40,734 nt of DNA from Chondrus crispus (taxonomy: Eukaryota; Rhodophyta; Florideophyceae; Gigartinales; Gigartinaceae). Position numbers and translations under genes: made by a program. Position 1 is the first letter of the stretch. Each line of letters opens with the position of its first letter. Where the stretch lies: the NCBI RefSeq assembly GCF_000350225.1, contig NW_005179389.1:377840-418573 (forward strand), given 5' to 3'. Shown here piece after piece: positions 1 through 10,556 of this stretch. The notes beneath the pieces were generated by a model. That model searched no databases. It was not told the origin of the DNA and worked only from the letters and a program-made list of their open reading frames with translations.

Positions 1-125
1 TCCCCCTTGGCGAGGCGTGTCGCGTGCTGTCTCCCCGATAATCCCTCCTTTCCACTTCGTGACTCCTCTGCTTCCACTCGCGCACGCCCGCTTGCTCGTC
101 ACGCGCGCCGGCGGCTCCTCGCGTT

Positions 126-2393
126 ATGACACCCCCGCTCCCCGCCTCGTCGGGGGACGCTACCGGTCCGTCCATCGCGGCGGCCGATGCCGCGGGTGTC
201 TCTACTCCCCCCTCCGTGGGTCCCGTGGCTCCTACGAGAGCGCCTGTCATCGCGTTCCAGAAGTCGCGGCGTGCTCGTACGGCCTTGGTGTTCGCGCCGG
301 CAGGAGTCGCGCCGTTGCCTGCGTCGGAGGCCGACGAGCCGCGTAGGCCAGAGTCGGACCCCGGCGTCGCGGCGCCGGTCACTCCTCCCGCTGGCCTCTC
401 GGAGGCCCTCCGTCCTCGCAGTGCGGGGCCTTTATCGCAGGGACCCGGCATCTCGTTCCCGGAATCCCCGGGTTCGCGTGTCGCACCCGTTGGCGACCGC
501 GGCTCCTTTACGGTCGGCGAGGCGGGCCTCGTGTCGTCAACCACCAGATGGTTCGGCTCACCTCTAGAGCGCTCTGCTCCTCTCCCTCTCGAGCAGCTAC
601 AGTACGGCTGGCTTCGTCACAGTCGTACCGGAATCACCCTTGGCGAATTACTCACACGCCCTCAGCTTCGTCCTGATTTGCGGCGTATCCGGCAGATACA
701 CGACGTAGGCCTTTCGGAGGCGGCCTCGGCCGCCCTTGGGCGGCTGGTGTCGGGCGGTAACGGCATTGTCTATCAGATCCCCGAGGAGATCCCCGGGGAT
801 CGCACATTCGCCGACAGTGTTGACGAGGTGCTCTACATCGACAAGATGGCGTTTTTCCTGTATAGTCGGAGCGCAGTCGACGCTCATCGTTTCCTCCTTC
901 CCGAGATCCCCGGTCTGTACGTGACTCCGCGCCCCTACGGCTACACGAAGCCTCGGGTCGCGCTGCAAAAATCAGCCTGCTCATTAATGCGCTTGTATGC
1001 CATCGGGATCGCGCAGTACGACTGGTCCGTCTACCGTCACTCCGCCGAGGAGGACGGGCGCGTCTACTCCTCGGCGGCTTTCGAACGCGGCTTATCCATC
1101 GAGGATTTCCCCGCGTTGCCCTTCTCGGTCCGGGCGTCTTTTCCGTCGCTAGGGGTCCATCCCCTCCTCCCGCCGGCTCTCAAGCACTTTGGTTTTGCGG
1201 GTCTCGACCCGCAGCACCCTTCCCACTCCCGGTTGGTCTATAATTTCGAGAGGGAGTGGGCCTTGTCTCTGTGCAGTGCCTTTATGGCCGAGGTTGGTGC
1301 GCACGGACGCGTGTTTCTCCAGTCGCCCGACACGATCGCGTTTCTTGAGCGAGTGACGCCGGGCCTTCCGGACGCCCCTATACACCCTCTCGAGCGCGTG
1401 TCCGTTCACGTACGCTGGTCATTTCGCGCCGTGGTCGTCCTCATGACGAGAGCAGCGGAGGTGAGCGAGCGCAACCACCGGTACTGGACCGACTACACGA
1501 CCGGAGGCCAGAGCGCATATCTCTCTTACGACTTGACATCCGACTCCTTCGTCGCGCGCCCGACGGCCGGCTCGACTTCGGTCGAGCTGCCGGGCAAACG
1601 CGGCGGAGTGGGGTCTGAATCGCGGCGAACTCGGCGCAAGCGATACCGCGATTTGGACGCTGTAACTGCAGCCCCGGTCCTCTCGAGTCTTCAACCTCCT
1701 TGCTTCTCGCCTTCCGTTCCTCTTGGCACTCGTGCCGGGTCGCACGTCGCGACGGGGACCCAAACGGCGGCTCCGATGCCGCCCCTTCCTCCTCCGGAGG
1801 TTCCCGGTTCCCTGGGGGTGGCGGTTCGAGACCTCGGCCTCTCGAAGAGGGACATCGAGGGTATCCCCGCGCTCGCCGGGGTGCTGAGTGCGTCCGGGGA
1901 GCGGTCGTGGACCGTGGGGGCTCTCCTCTCCACACTGGTGGAGTGGTTCCTTGCCCGGAGCGCGGAGACGCGTCGTATCACCGGGGAACGTGACGCGCTC
2001 TCCTTGGCGTGGCAGCAGTCACAGCGCGAGGCTCACTCCTTGCGGGAGGAGGCCCGGGTACAGGCCAGCGCCTACGAGCGCGCGGCGGCCGATCGCGATC
2101 GGTACCGCCAAGAGCGCGACCAGCTGCGAGGTGCCCCTCCGGCGGGGGTGCGCGGGACCAACGCGAGCGCGCCGGTACTGTGCGATCCTTATGCCCCCTC
2201 GGGGGGTATTATTCGCGATCCATACGGCTCAGACGGCGCCGGGGCCAACCCGAGTGCCGCTGGTGCGCCGTCCGGGGCAGCCATGCCGACTTTGGCAGAC
2301 CTCGATACCGCCATTCGTCGATACCCTGGTTACTGTCCGCCGGGGTCAATGGCTCCCGCCTCGGCGAGACATGACCGGGAGGACGTTCCCTAA
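126..2393 (+). CDS. Hypothetical 755-aa protein, antisense accessory ORF of Gypsy element 1
   Basis: A long plus-strand frame running opposite to gag-pol and lying downstream of pol. I recognise no domain. The first 120 or so residues are Pro/Ala/Ser-rich and probably disordered. Residues about 130-490 look like a folded globular region rich in Arg, Tyr and Phe. Residues about 490-600 are low complexity. Residues about 600-690 are predominantly helical, with charged Glu/Arg/Gln runs typical of a coiled coil, followed by a Gly/Pro/Ala tail. The start is the first ATG after a pyrimidine-rich stretch. Antisense extra ORFs between pol and the 3' LTR are known in some plant Gypsy elements such as Grande, which makes an accessory element gene plausible. 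An unrelated host gene beside the element is the alternative. Confidence 0.55.
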   Translation: MTPPLPASSGDATGPSIAAADAAGVSTPPSVGPVAPTRAPVIAFQKSRRARTALVFAPAGVAPLPASEADEPRRPESDPGVAAPVTPPAGLSEALRPRSAGPLSQGPGISFPESPGSRVAPVGDRGSFTVGEAGLVSSTTRWFGSPLERSAPLPLEQLQYGWLRHSRTGITLGELLTRPQLRPDLRRIRQIHDVGLSEAASAALGRLVSGGNGIVYQIPEEIPGDRTFADSVDEVLYIDKMAFFLYSRSAVDAHRFLLPEIPGLYVTPRPYGYTKPRVALQKSACSLMRLYAIGIAQYDWSVYRHSAEEDGRVYSSAAFERGLSIEDFPALPFSVRASFPSLGVHPLLPPALKHFGFAGLDPQHPSHSRLVYNFEREWALSLCSAFMAEVGAHGRVFLQSPDTIAFLERVTPGLPDAPIHPLERVSVHVRWSFRAVVVLMTRAAEVSERNHRYWTDYTTGGQSAYLSYDLTSDSFVARPTAGSTSVELPGKRGGVGSESRRTRRKRYRDLDAVTAAPVLSSLQPPCFSPSVPLGTRAGSHVATGTQTAAPMPPLPPPEVPGSLGVAVRDLGLSKRDIEGIPALAGVLSASGERSWTVGALLSTLVEWFLARSAETRRITGERDALSLAWQQSQREAHSLREEARVQASAYERAAADRDRYRQERDQLRGAPPAGVRGTNASAPVLCDPYAPSGGIIRDPYGSDGAGANPSAAGAPSGAAMPTLADLDTAIRRYPGYCPPGSMAPASARHDREDVP

Positions 2394-5300
2394 CCGCCTT
2401 GAGCAGCGTCTAGCGCCGCCCCTTCGCTCCCCTCGAATCCGAGCCTCATACGTAAAATACATTGAGCATTCGCAAGGCGGGAGGACAGCGCGATGGGTTG
2501 TCGGCTGGTCGTTTGGCCAGGAAAGATCTGTTACCTGACTTGTACATGAGCCAAGCTCTCTCCACGGACGGAATTCCACCAGTAGAACCAAAACGTCTTC
2601 ATCCGAAGACTCTCCTTTCTCCATATGTCCAGTCTTCAGCGGCACATCACCGTTACGGGTTTTCATAGCAACGACTCTCACCGGCATAACTCCAATACCA
2701 GTTCTCGGGGCAGTTTCTCCTTCCTCATTCCTTTTTCCTTCTGCGACCAAATACCTGCACCCTCTGTCAGACCCATCCCCGTTTCCTTTCCCACTCGACA
2801 CCCCGCGCCGCGCCAGCTTTGCGACGCCACGTCGCCATCGACGATCCGAACGTCCGTCCAGGCTTCCTCCCTTGCTCACAGCCCCCTCCTTCCCCAGCGA
2901 GACAACCGTACCCTCCTGTTCTTTAGTTCCTTCCCTTTTTCCTCCGCACGGCGTCGGGGGGGGGGCCTTCCAAACTCATGAGGGACCGCCATGTTGATGG
3001 TAAGTCTCCGTTGCAGCGCGGTTTGCTGGCGCCCAGGATGTCGTCCTCGGCTCCGGAGCCAGCGCCGTGGGTTCCTTCGCAAGCCGGGCGGGCGTACCGC
3101 TCTCGGTGGGGCACGTGGGGCGTCACATGAGATACGATGTCCATCGCGTCCGTCGCCAAGTCCTCGCTCGAGAGCGGAAGTGGCTCTCGCTATAGCGAGG
3201 CGGTAGTGAACGAGCGCCAGCGACGACCCGTAAAACACAGGGGGGGCCGCGCTCTTCCCGAGGGGATCATCCTTATAAGTAGACGCGGACAGCGCGAGCC
3301 GCGCGCGTCTCTTGACAATGGAGGGGTGAAATCATACGCCAATTGAGACTCCCGCCGTTACTTTTCCAGACTTTTCGAGACTTTTCCGCCGTCGACCAGG
3401 TCGCTGTTTGGAGGCGTGAGCGGCATGTCCGCGCCCGCATCGCGACCAATGCCGCGCACACGACGTTCGACGACGTGCTCATGCTCCAGAGCGACTGCAC
3501 TGCCTTGCAATGGTCTCCTTTCGGCACTCCTCAATTGACAATTTCGACAGACTGCTCACTCTGCAATTACGATTCGCCGTATGCTCTTGCAGTCGTTGAT
3601 GACGCAGCCTCAGCGTCGCCCAGTGCGTGCTCTTCTGTACACCGGATACAAGCCGCATTATTCGACTGTGCCCCGGCTCCTTCACACGTAAGTCATCACG
3701 CGCAACGAAGCCGGGCGCCTTTTTCTGGCGGGGCTCCGGCGTGCGTTGTCCATTGTCCCGCCTTGAGCGGCGACGTTTTCCCCTTGGTCAGCGCCAAGCA
3801 CCGGTGCGGCGCGAGATGGTCTTGGTCTCTGCGTACGCGTTCGCGGAAAAAAACGTCAGAGAGTAGCGTAAAGGGGATTTGCTCGCGTTGCGAGAGGTCC
3901 CGTCCCCGGGTTCGCCGGTATCACGATCGCGTCCGCCCTAGTGTCGTCATGGTTCGTTCCTGCAGTTCGCGGGGAGGGGTTCGCGTTCTTCTTGACGCGT
4001 GTGCGGTGGTTCGGCGAGTCGCGAAATCTTCGTCGTAGGCCGCATCACGCGTACGAGGGGGCGCAGCGGTCTTGCCGGTCGCGTTCGGTCGTCCTTCGAG
4101 GACGACTTACCCTCCCCCTTTTACGCGGACTTTGTCCATCTCCTACCTAGGAGGCGCATTGGTGTGGAGGGCGGCGAGGGCCTCAAGTGACCGGTCTGCA
4201 TATGACCGCGTGTGACAGCCTCAAGCCCCTCCCTCATCGCTTCAGTCTTGGTACCGACCGCCTCTCGCGAGCGACTCTCACCGTCCGTATGACCCAAGAC
4301 GGTACGCGTGTCAGTCGGGGCCTCGGGGCCGCGGATGGAGCGAGGGTTCGTGACCTGGCGACGATAGCCGCGCTGGCCCCCTTTTGGCGCGTCCGAAGGG
4401 GCGAGAGGGGTCGCGGAGAGTCGCGGGATCGTCCTTATAATTCGCCCGTGCGGCAGACTCGGGAGATATTGGCGAGGTTGTGCGTGGGGAGACTGGTGCC
4501 TCGGGTACCTGCTTCGCGGTTAATCGCGTGCGACCCGTCTCGAGCGCCTCTGCGGTGCTTCGATCTTGGTGAGGCGTCGTTTCGCCGCCCATGTAGTCGA
4601 ATCCCTCCGCGCGTCTTGCGCGGCCTCGCCCTCCTCCCCTCGGGGAGGCACGTTATTGTCGCTTATGGTGATACGTAAACCTGTTGCTTGCCGCGGAGTC
4701 GACCGTCGTGGCTGCCGGAGGGAGGCTGTACACTTACGGGTGGGCGCGTCGCGCTGCGGCGCGCTGCGCCAGCGATGGCCTCGCTTTCGCATCCTTGGCG
4801 TGGACGAGGGGGCGTTGCTTGTCGAGGGAGCTTCTTCGTAGTTCGCTTCGTGCGACTCGCGCGCGTCCGCGTCGGCGTGTCGGCACGGTGGCAGGGAGGT
4901 TGGTTAATCCGCTCTTATCCCCTCTCTTTGCCGAGTGGTTCTTGCCCCGTCGAAGGGTAACGCGCTGCGCACGCTGCTCTCCGCTGTCCCATTGCGTGTC
5001 GCCCCCAACTCCACTTGTCCTGTCGGTCGCATGCGCACGTGCGCACGTGCACATTGCCCTACTGTACACCTCTCTTTTTTTTTTTTGATTATTTCCGGAG
5101 GCCGCGGCGGTTCGCTGCCTGGCCCTCGGCGGCGATGGCTTGGCATACAGTGTCATTCGGACTGTATTTTCCACATATTTTTGGTACGTTCCCCCAAATT
5201 ATTTTGGGTACGTGGTAACGGATTGACTGGAGGGGTAGAGCGGCGCGCGCCGGCTTTCGCTTATCTATGCCCGCCTCTTTCCTTCGGTACCCTGTCGGTC

Positions 5301-5819
5301 GTGCGTGGTCGCGGGATCGTGAGTCTCCCTACGCGTGGTACTCGTCGCGACCGTTCACGTTACTCCTTTGCTAGGTGAGCTACGTCACCCTCCTGTCTCT
5401 CGTTGGCAACTGCGCGACACGCTTCGTTACCAGCGGTTCGAGCCGCTTGGTATTTGTGTGTCGCGCAGTGAGCTTGGACTGTCCATACGTATTTGCGTCG
5501 CTCTTGTTTTCCGATTCGAGCACTCGATCGGCGAGTGTTATCGTGACGCTCTCGCGTATCTTGGGAGATCGTATGCTCCCGTCCTGTACTTGATGTTCCA
5601 AGGCTTGCCATTTTCGTTGCACAGTCCGTACTGTCTTCGCTTTTCGCGCTTTGTTGACGACGTCGGTCGTGTTCGATGAGCTTGACGGTCAATACGTTTT
5701 GGCTTCTCGCGCTTTCGTTGGCCGCCCCGGTTGGGTACGTGTGCCCATTCGTACGCGTCATCTGTTCCTAACCGCGACGTGTTAATTACGCGGTGACGAA
5801 GCGGTTGGGGGCCCCCTCC
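2394..5819. other. 3.4-kb spacer without a convincing gene
   Basis: No frame here has a recognisable domain or a convincing protein composition. Visible features are a 14-bp perfect palindrome at 3186-3199, two TATA-like sites in similar surroundings on the plus strand (3273-3279 and 4435-4440, each preceded by a GGATC-RTCC type sequence), a run of 12 T at 5075-5086, and a purine-rich stretch on the minus strand near 5805-5822 just after the pol stop that could be a polypurine tract. The stretch probably belongs to the 3' non-coding part of Gypsy element 1. Confidence 0.4.
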
Positions 5820-8800
5820 TCAAGAGTGAACGACCGCGTTCACTTCGGAGGTGAGTTCCCTGCCTGTACGCGTTCTCAGTCGTTTCGCGTATCGCGACAC
5901 TAGCTCCTCGGGAACATGTGTTCGTGCAGTCCAAGTGGGCTCGTCGTAGTCAGCCCACTTGATGAGGAATTCTGTAGTTCCGTCCTCTACCACGCGATGC
6001 TTGAGCAGACGCTCGACCGCGTACTGCGTGCCCTCGGTGACCTTGTCGGCAAGGTCACCTGGGGTTGTTGCGCTTGCTCGTGGCGCGTCCGTCGGAGGGG
6101 GCGCGTACACGCAGCGGTCTGCTGAGACGCGCTCCGTCACCCCATCACGGTCGATCGTGATGGTTCGTTTGTCGTTGGCCAGTACGCGGTATGGTCCAAC
6201 GGCAGGTGACGCGAGCTTGTTCGACGTCTTGGCGCCATCGGTGGGGTTGAGGTACACGTAGTCCCCCGGTTTGAGTCGCGTGTTAATTCTTCGTACGCGT
6301 TTATCAAAGTCGCGTTTGTAGCGGGCTTGCGTACGATGCAAGCTTTCGTAAGCTTTTTGGATCGTCTCGTCCAAAGTCTTGAGAAACTCTGCGCGTTGAG
6401 TTCCCCTGTCCGGAGGGGGCGCGTCCCCGTCGGCTCTTCGAAGGGAGAACTCCGGCGGGGGTCTGCTGAGCACGAGCTCAAAGGGTGTCGTACGCGTGGT
6501 TCGGTGTACGTGGGAATTGTACGCGTACGTAAGCGGTCCCACGTACACGTCCCAATCATCCTGATGCTCGTTGACGTAGTTCCAAAGCATCGACGCAATA
6601 GTCCGGTTGTAACGTTCAACCTGTCCATTCGTCTGGGGATGATACGCGGACGTATATAAGTTAGTTATCCCCAGTACGCGACACACGCTGTGGAAGAACT
6701 TCGCGTTAAATTGAGGACCGTTGTCCGACAACAGCGAACGCGGAACGCCGTATTTGAAGACCCACGAGTCACAGAATGCTGTCGTGACAGTGTACGCGGT
6801 CACTGTTCGAAGCGCGACAACTTGTGTTAACTTAGTGAAGCGGTCTGTGATAACTAGGAGGAAACGTTTCCCTGCCTTCGTCTTCGGGAGCGGACCCAAG
6901 ATGTCGATCGCGAGGCTCTCGAGTGGCCGCTTGGCGGGGAACAACTTCAAACGGTTGAGGTGTTTCCGCAACTTGACCCGGTTCATCGCGCAAGTCCGAC
7001 ACCCTCGCACCGTGGCAGCGACATCTGCAGCGAGATGGGGCCAGTAGTACTCGCGTCGAAGGGCGAAGTACATACGATTCTGGCCCGGGTGTCCCGCGAT
7101 GGCCGGGTTGTGGCACAGGCGGAGGAGCCTAGCGCGGAGCGTCCGAGGTACCACCACCTGGACGATATCAGGATCAAAGGGGTGTCTCCGTTTGAGCACC
7201 CCTTGGTGGTCCTCGAAGAACGCGGAGTCTCGGGACTCTGACTGTCGTGCCAAAACGGTTTGGCAGAAGTCATCCACGCGTTGCTCCTCGGCTATCTCCT
7301 CTATCGTAAGAGGGGCCGGAAGGTCGTCCTGCGGTGGGGCGACCGGGGAGTCGAGCGCGCCAGCCTCGGGGTCTTCGGCGCGCTGGATGTCGGCGGCGTC
7401 GAACTCGTCGTTCTCCTCCCAAAACGAATTGGGTCCTTGGAGAGCGGGGGCCTCGTCGTCTCCTCGCGGTTCGTCGCGCGCCCGTACGCGCGACCTTGTC
7501 CGGGCTTCAGCTTGGTTCCGTGTCGTCACGAAGACATGGACGGCCTGATGATCACAGCTCGCGGTACAAGCGTGGTCCGCGAGCTCGTTCGATACGTCTC
7601 GAACTGTCGTGCCCCCGTCGAAAGTGGGGATGTCGTCATCCACCTCGACGGTGGAGCGAAGATCATCGGCGACCTTCGGCGACACGAGTCGTGACAGGGC
7701 ATCGGGCACCTGATGCACGCGTCCGGGGCGGTACTGAATGGTGAAATCGTATTCAGCCAGACGTAGCCGCCACCGGGTGAGTCTTCCGGAACTCTCGGTG
7801 AGGGACATGAGCCATCGGAGGGCGTCATGGTCCGTCCGTACGGTGAACTTCGTGCCTTCTACGTACGGCCGTAGTGTGCGGACGGCCCACACTACGGCGA
7901 AGCACTCGCGTTCGGTAGCGCTGTAGTTGCGCTCACTATCGGACAGTGAGTACGACCAATACCCCACGGGGCGCCAGTCGTTCGGCTCTTCGTGCTCCTG
8001 AAGTAAGGTGCAGCCGAGTTGGTAGGCACTCGCGTCGGTGTCTATCATGTACGGACGACCGTGCCGGGGCAACGCGAGGATCGGCGGAGCGATCATGCAT
8101 TTCTTAAGGTTCTCGAACGCCTGAAGTTGCAGCTCCGTAGGGTTATAGAAATCGGGATCCGAATCCTTGCGCGTCATGTCGGTCAGAGGACGCGCAATCT
8201 TAGAGAACCCCTTAACGAATCGGCGGTATACGTTACACGCCCCGAGGAACGAGCGCACTTGCGTCAACGTCCTCGGGAACGTGAACGTCTTGAAAGCGTC
8301 GGCCGCCGTATCGGCCACGCTCAACTTGCCTGGGGAGATGACGTGCCCCAGGTAGTGCACCTTCGGTCGGAAGAAGCTGCACTTCTTGAGCTTAAGGGAG
8401 ATACCGGAACTCCGCAGTAAGCTCAAGACGGTATCGAGATGCCTCGCGTGTTCTACGGGCGTACGGGAGAACACGATCACGTCGTCGAGATAGACGAGGC
8501 ATATTTGCCAGCGGACTCCGGAGAGTATTATGTCGAGCGCACGTTGGAAGGTGGCCGGTGCCCCTTTGAGTCCAAACGGCATGCGCAAGTGGCGAAACGT
8601 GCCCATGTGCGTCGTAAACGTGGTCTTATCCCGATCTTCCGGAGCGACCGGGATCTGCCAATAACCGGAATTGCAGTCCAACGTGGTGAAGACGGCTGCA
8701 TCTCCTAACGAGTCGATGCAGTCGTCCATCCGTGGCAGCGGATACGAATCCGCTGCAGTCTTCGCGTTGAGACGCCGGTAGTCCACGCAGAACCGAAGAG

Positions 8801-10400
8801 ACCCGTCTTTTTTCGGTACGAGCACCACGGGGGACGCCCACTCGGTGCTCGCGGGTTCGATAACCCCTGCGTTCAACATCTTGTTGACCTCCTTCGCGAC
8901 CATTTCGCGCATGGCCGGGCCCTTCCGATAGGGCATAGAACGAATCGGTTTCGTTCCCGGTTCGAGGGGAATGCGGTGCTCCGTGGCTTGGATCGTTCCA
9001 AGCGCACCGCTCCACAGACTCGAGTGCTTACGGAGCATCTCGAGTACGTGGCCACGGAGCTTGTCATCGTCGATGTATGACAGGTCGATCTCTTTTTCCC
9101 AATCCGTCGGTGCATTGTCGGGATCCTTCTGCTGGGGGAGTACAGTACCCCTCGCCGTCGGTTGGCATAAAGGTGACCGTTCGACCGGGTCGACCCACCT
9201 GCCCCCGGCGGTGGTCTCATCGTCGGAGTTGGATCGGCCAACTCCTACCCCACCGACTTGATCGGTCAAGTCGGTCAGGTGTAGCGCGTGCGCGATCCCC
9301 TCGGCGACCTTACGTTCGGGAGTGAGGATCGCGAGGGGGTTGCGCTTCGCGTATCCCACGACGGTGTGCTTCGGAAGCCTTCTTTCTCGTCGTGAGAAAT
9401 TCGCGACGATGACGTCGAAGGTCTGATTCGGTAGGACCTCCGCGACGCCATTCGTCAGCCTCACTCCATGTCGGTGTTGGAGTGAGGGCTTGGGTTCCAG
9501 GAACACGAGGCCCCTCCCCGCGGTTGTCACACGCACGCGGGCTTGTGACATCGCGGGGATGGTAACCCAGCGGGCGATTCGGATCGCTTGCGGGGCCTCC
9601 TCGCGTACGTCTGGCCGACCCGTGTGTCGCCCGTGTCGCCTGGTAGGGGGCGTCGACTCCCCCTTTCCGTCAACGATGGCGACAGAACCGCCTTGGCGTA
9701 GCTCCATTCGTTGAGCTTCGATGTCGATACATCGCACGTGCGTATCGATGAAGGCCGTGCCGAGAAGGACCGGCACGGCGAGCTGGTCTGCGACTACGAA
9801 CGGAATTCGGAACACCGTGTTCCTCAACCGCACCGCCAGGCGGACGACGGCCGAAAGCTTGAGGGGGTTGCTATTCGCGCCTGCCAATCGTGGCAGAGGT
9901 GCGTCTTGCACGACGTAACGCGTCCAATCGGGGGGAAGGTCGGCCTTCCTCACCAGATTATACCCCGAGCACGTATCAACGGCGATCGTGCGGGGTTTAA
10001 ATGCATTTCCCTCTGTGGCTATCGAGCCGAGGACGTTGTAGATCTTCGACGTCATAAGGCAAATGACGCCGTCGGCAACCTTCGGGGCGACCTTATCGGT
10101 GAGGTCGTTCCGTCGGGGCCCTCGGTTTCGGTGCTGGCCCCGCTTGCGTTTCCTTCTCCCCCTTCCTTGGGGCGTCCGCGGATCATTGACGCCCCTCGGA
10201 TTACTCGAGTCCGTACGACACGGACCTCTCTCCGGCGACCTTGGGCTCGCGGGAGTCAGGGGGTCGACCGAATCTTTTCGGTCGTCGTTGCCCCCGTCGC
10301 CATCGTTACGCCTCACCGGGACGTCGGCTGTCCCGGTGTCTTGTTCTCCTAACGTCGGGCCTTCGGAGGCCTCGACATGCGCTCCCTCTTGTATCGACAT
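5820..10400 (-). CDS. pol: Ty3/Gypsy Pol polyprotein: protease, reverse transcriptase, RNase H, integrase, chromodomain
   Basis: An intact 1526-residue polyprotein that copies element RNA into DNA and inserts it. From the N-terminus: a basic disordered leader (1-105); an aspartic protease with D142-T-C-S-G and a downstream VLLGTAF motif (about 211-217); reverse transcriptase at about 490-680 with FCVDYRRLN, the LDCNSGYWQI motif and the catalytic YLDD near 638; RNase H with DTDAS (about 787), TERE and TDHDAL; an integrase with an HHCC zinc finger (about 1095-1135) and a DDE core (AIDILGP, SDNGPQF, NGQVERYN); a GPY-type module; and a chromodomain at about 1460-1510 (VERLLKHRVV, FLIKWADYD). Chromodomains steer integration toward particular chromatin in chromoviruses. 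All key residues are present, so the enzyme is probably functional. The open frame runs upstream of the ATG to 10556, overlapping gag, so Pol may be made as a Gag-Pol fusion. Confidence 0.95.
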   Translation of the reverse strand: MSIQEGAHVEASEGPTLGEQDTGTADVPVRRNDGDGGNDDRKDSVDPLTPASPRSPERGPCRTDSSNPRGVNDPRTPQGRGRRKRKRGQHRNRGPRRNDLTDKVAPKVADGVICLMTSKIYNVLGSIATEGNAFKPRTIAVDTCSGYNLVRKADLPPDWTRYVVQDAPLPRLAGANSNPLKLSAVVRLAVRLRNTVFRIPFVVADQLAVPVLLGTAFIDTHVRCIDIEAQRMELRQGGSVAIVDGKGESTPPTRRHGRHTGRPDVREEAPQAIRIARWVTIPAMSQARVRVTTAGRGLVFLEPKPSLQHRHGVRLTNGVAEVLPNQTFDVIVANFSRRERRLPKHTVVGYAKRNPLAILTPERKVAEGIAHALHLTDLTDQVGGVGVGRSNSDDETTAGGRWVDPVERSPLCQPTARGTVLPQQKDPDNAPTDWEKEIDLSYIDDDKLRGHVLEMLRKHSSLWSGALGTIQATEHRIPLEPGTKPIRSMPYRKGPAMREMVAKEVNKMLNAGVIEPASTEWASPVVLVPKKDGSLRFCVDYRRLNAKTAADSYPLPRMDDCIDSLGDAAVFTTLDCNSGYWQIPVAPEDRDKTTFTTHMGTFRHLRMPFGLKGAPATFQRALDIILSGVRWQICLVYLDDVIVFSRTPVEHARHLDTVLSLLRSSGISLKLKKCSFFRPKVHYLGHVISPGKLSVADTAADAFKTFTFPRTLTQVRSFLGACNVYRRFVKGFSKIARPLTDMTRKDSDPDFYNPTELQLQAFENLKKCMIAPPILALPRHGRPYMIDTDASAYQLGCTLLQEHEEPNDWRPVGYWSYSLSDSERNYSATERECFAVVWAVRTLRPYVEGTKFTVRTDHDALRWLMSLTESSGRLTRWRLRLAEYDFTIQYRPGRVHQVPDALSRLVSPKVADDLRSTVEVDDDIPTFDGGTTVRDVSNELADHACTASCDHQAVHVFVTTRNQAEARTRSRVRARDEPRGDDEAPALQGPNSFWEENDEFDAADIQRAEDPEAGALDSPVAPPQDDLPAPLTIEEIAEEQRVDDFCQTVLARQSESRDSAFFEDHQGVLKRRHPFDPDIVQVVVPRTLRARLLRLCHNPAIAGHPGQNRMYFALRREYYWPHLAADVAATVRGCRTCAMNRVKLRKHLNRLKLFPAKRPLESLAIDILGPLPKTKAGKRFLLVITDRFTKLTQVVALRTVTAYTVTTAFCDSWVFKYGVPRSLLSDNGPQFNAKFFHSVCRVLGITNLYTSAYHPQTNGQVERYNRTIASMLWNYVNEHQDDWDVYVGPLTYAYNSHVHRTTRTTPFELVLSRPPPEFSLRRADGDAPPPDRGTQRAEFLKTLDETIQKAYESLHRTQARYKRDFDKRVRRINTRLKPGDYVYLNPTDGAKTSNKLASPAVGPYRVLANDKRTITIDRDGVTERVSADRCVYAPPPTDAPRASATTPGDLADKVTEGTQYAVERLLKHRVVEDGTTEFLIKWADYDEPTWTARTHVPEELVSRYAKRLRTRTGRELTSEVNAVVHS

Positions 10401-10540
10401 TACAGGAGCTCCCGTGCTCGCCTCCGGTAGCGGGGGATGTATTATCGGACAATACCCCCCGTGTCCTTGGCGAGCACGCGGGGTCGGGTCTAGTTCGTGG
10501 GGAAAAGACGGCTCACGCGACCGCGTGTACGTAACCGTCT

Positions 10541-10556
10541 TTACCCTTTTTTCGAA
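10541..10556 (-). promoter_or_regulatory. Possible -1 ribosomal frameshift site at the gag-pol junction
   Basis: The pol frame is open from 10556 down through its first ATG and lies in the -1 frame relative to gag, overlapping the last codons of gag. In the overlap the minus strand reads a run of six A, then GGG, then the gag TAA stop. This A-rich slip-prone sequence is not a textbook XXXYYYZ heptamer in the gag frame. Position and frame are seen directly; use as a frameshift signal is inference. Reinitiation at the pol ATG is the alternative. Confidence 0.4.

Noticed and set aside
5041..5090. A TGTACAGTAGGGC-like sequence after an A-rich tract on the minus strand, possible 3' LTR start of Gypsy element 1
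   Set aside because: Only about a dozen bases resemble the 5' LTR start, and the AT-rich TATA region of the LTR is not found to its left. The match is explained by the frequent TACTGTA motif.
5430..5460. GGTTCGAGCC-like sequence resembling a tRNA T arm
   Set aside because: No matching acceptor, D or anticodon arms were found around it.
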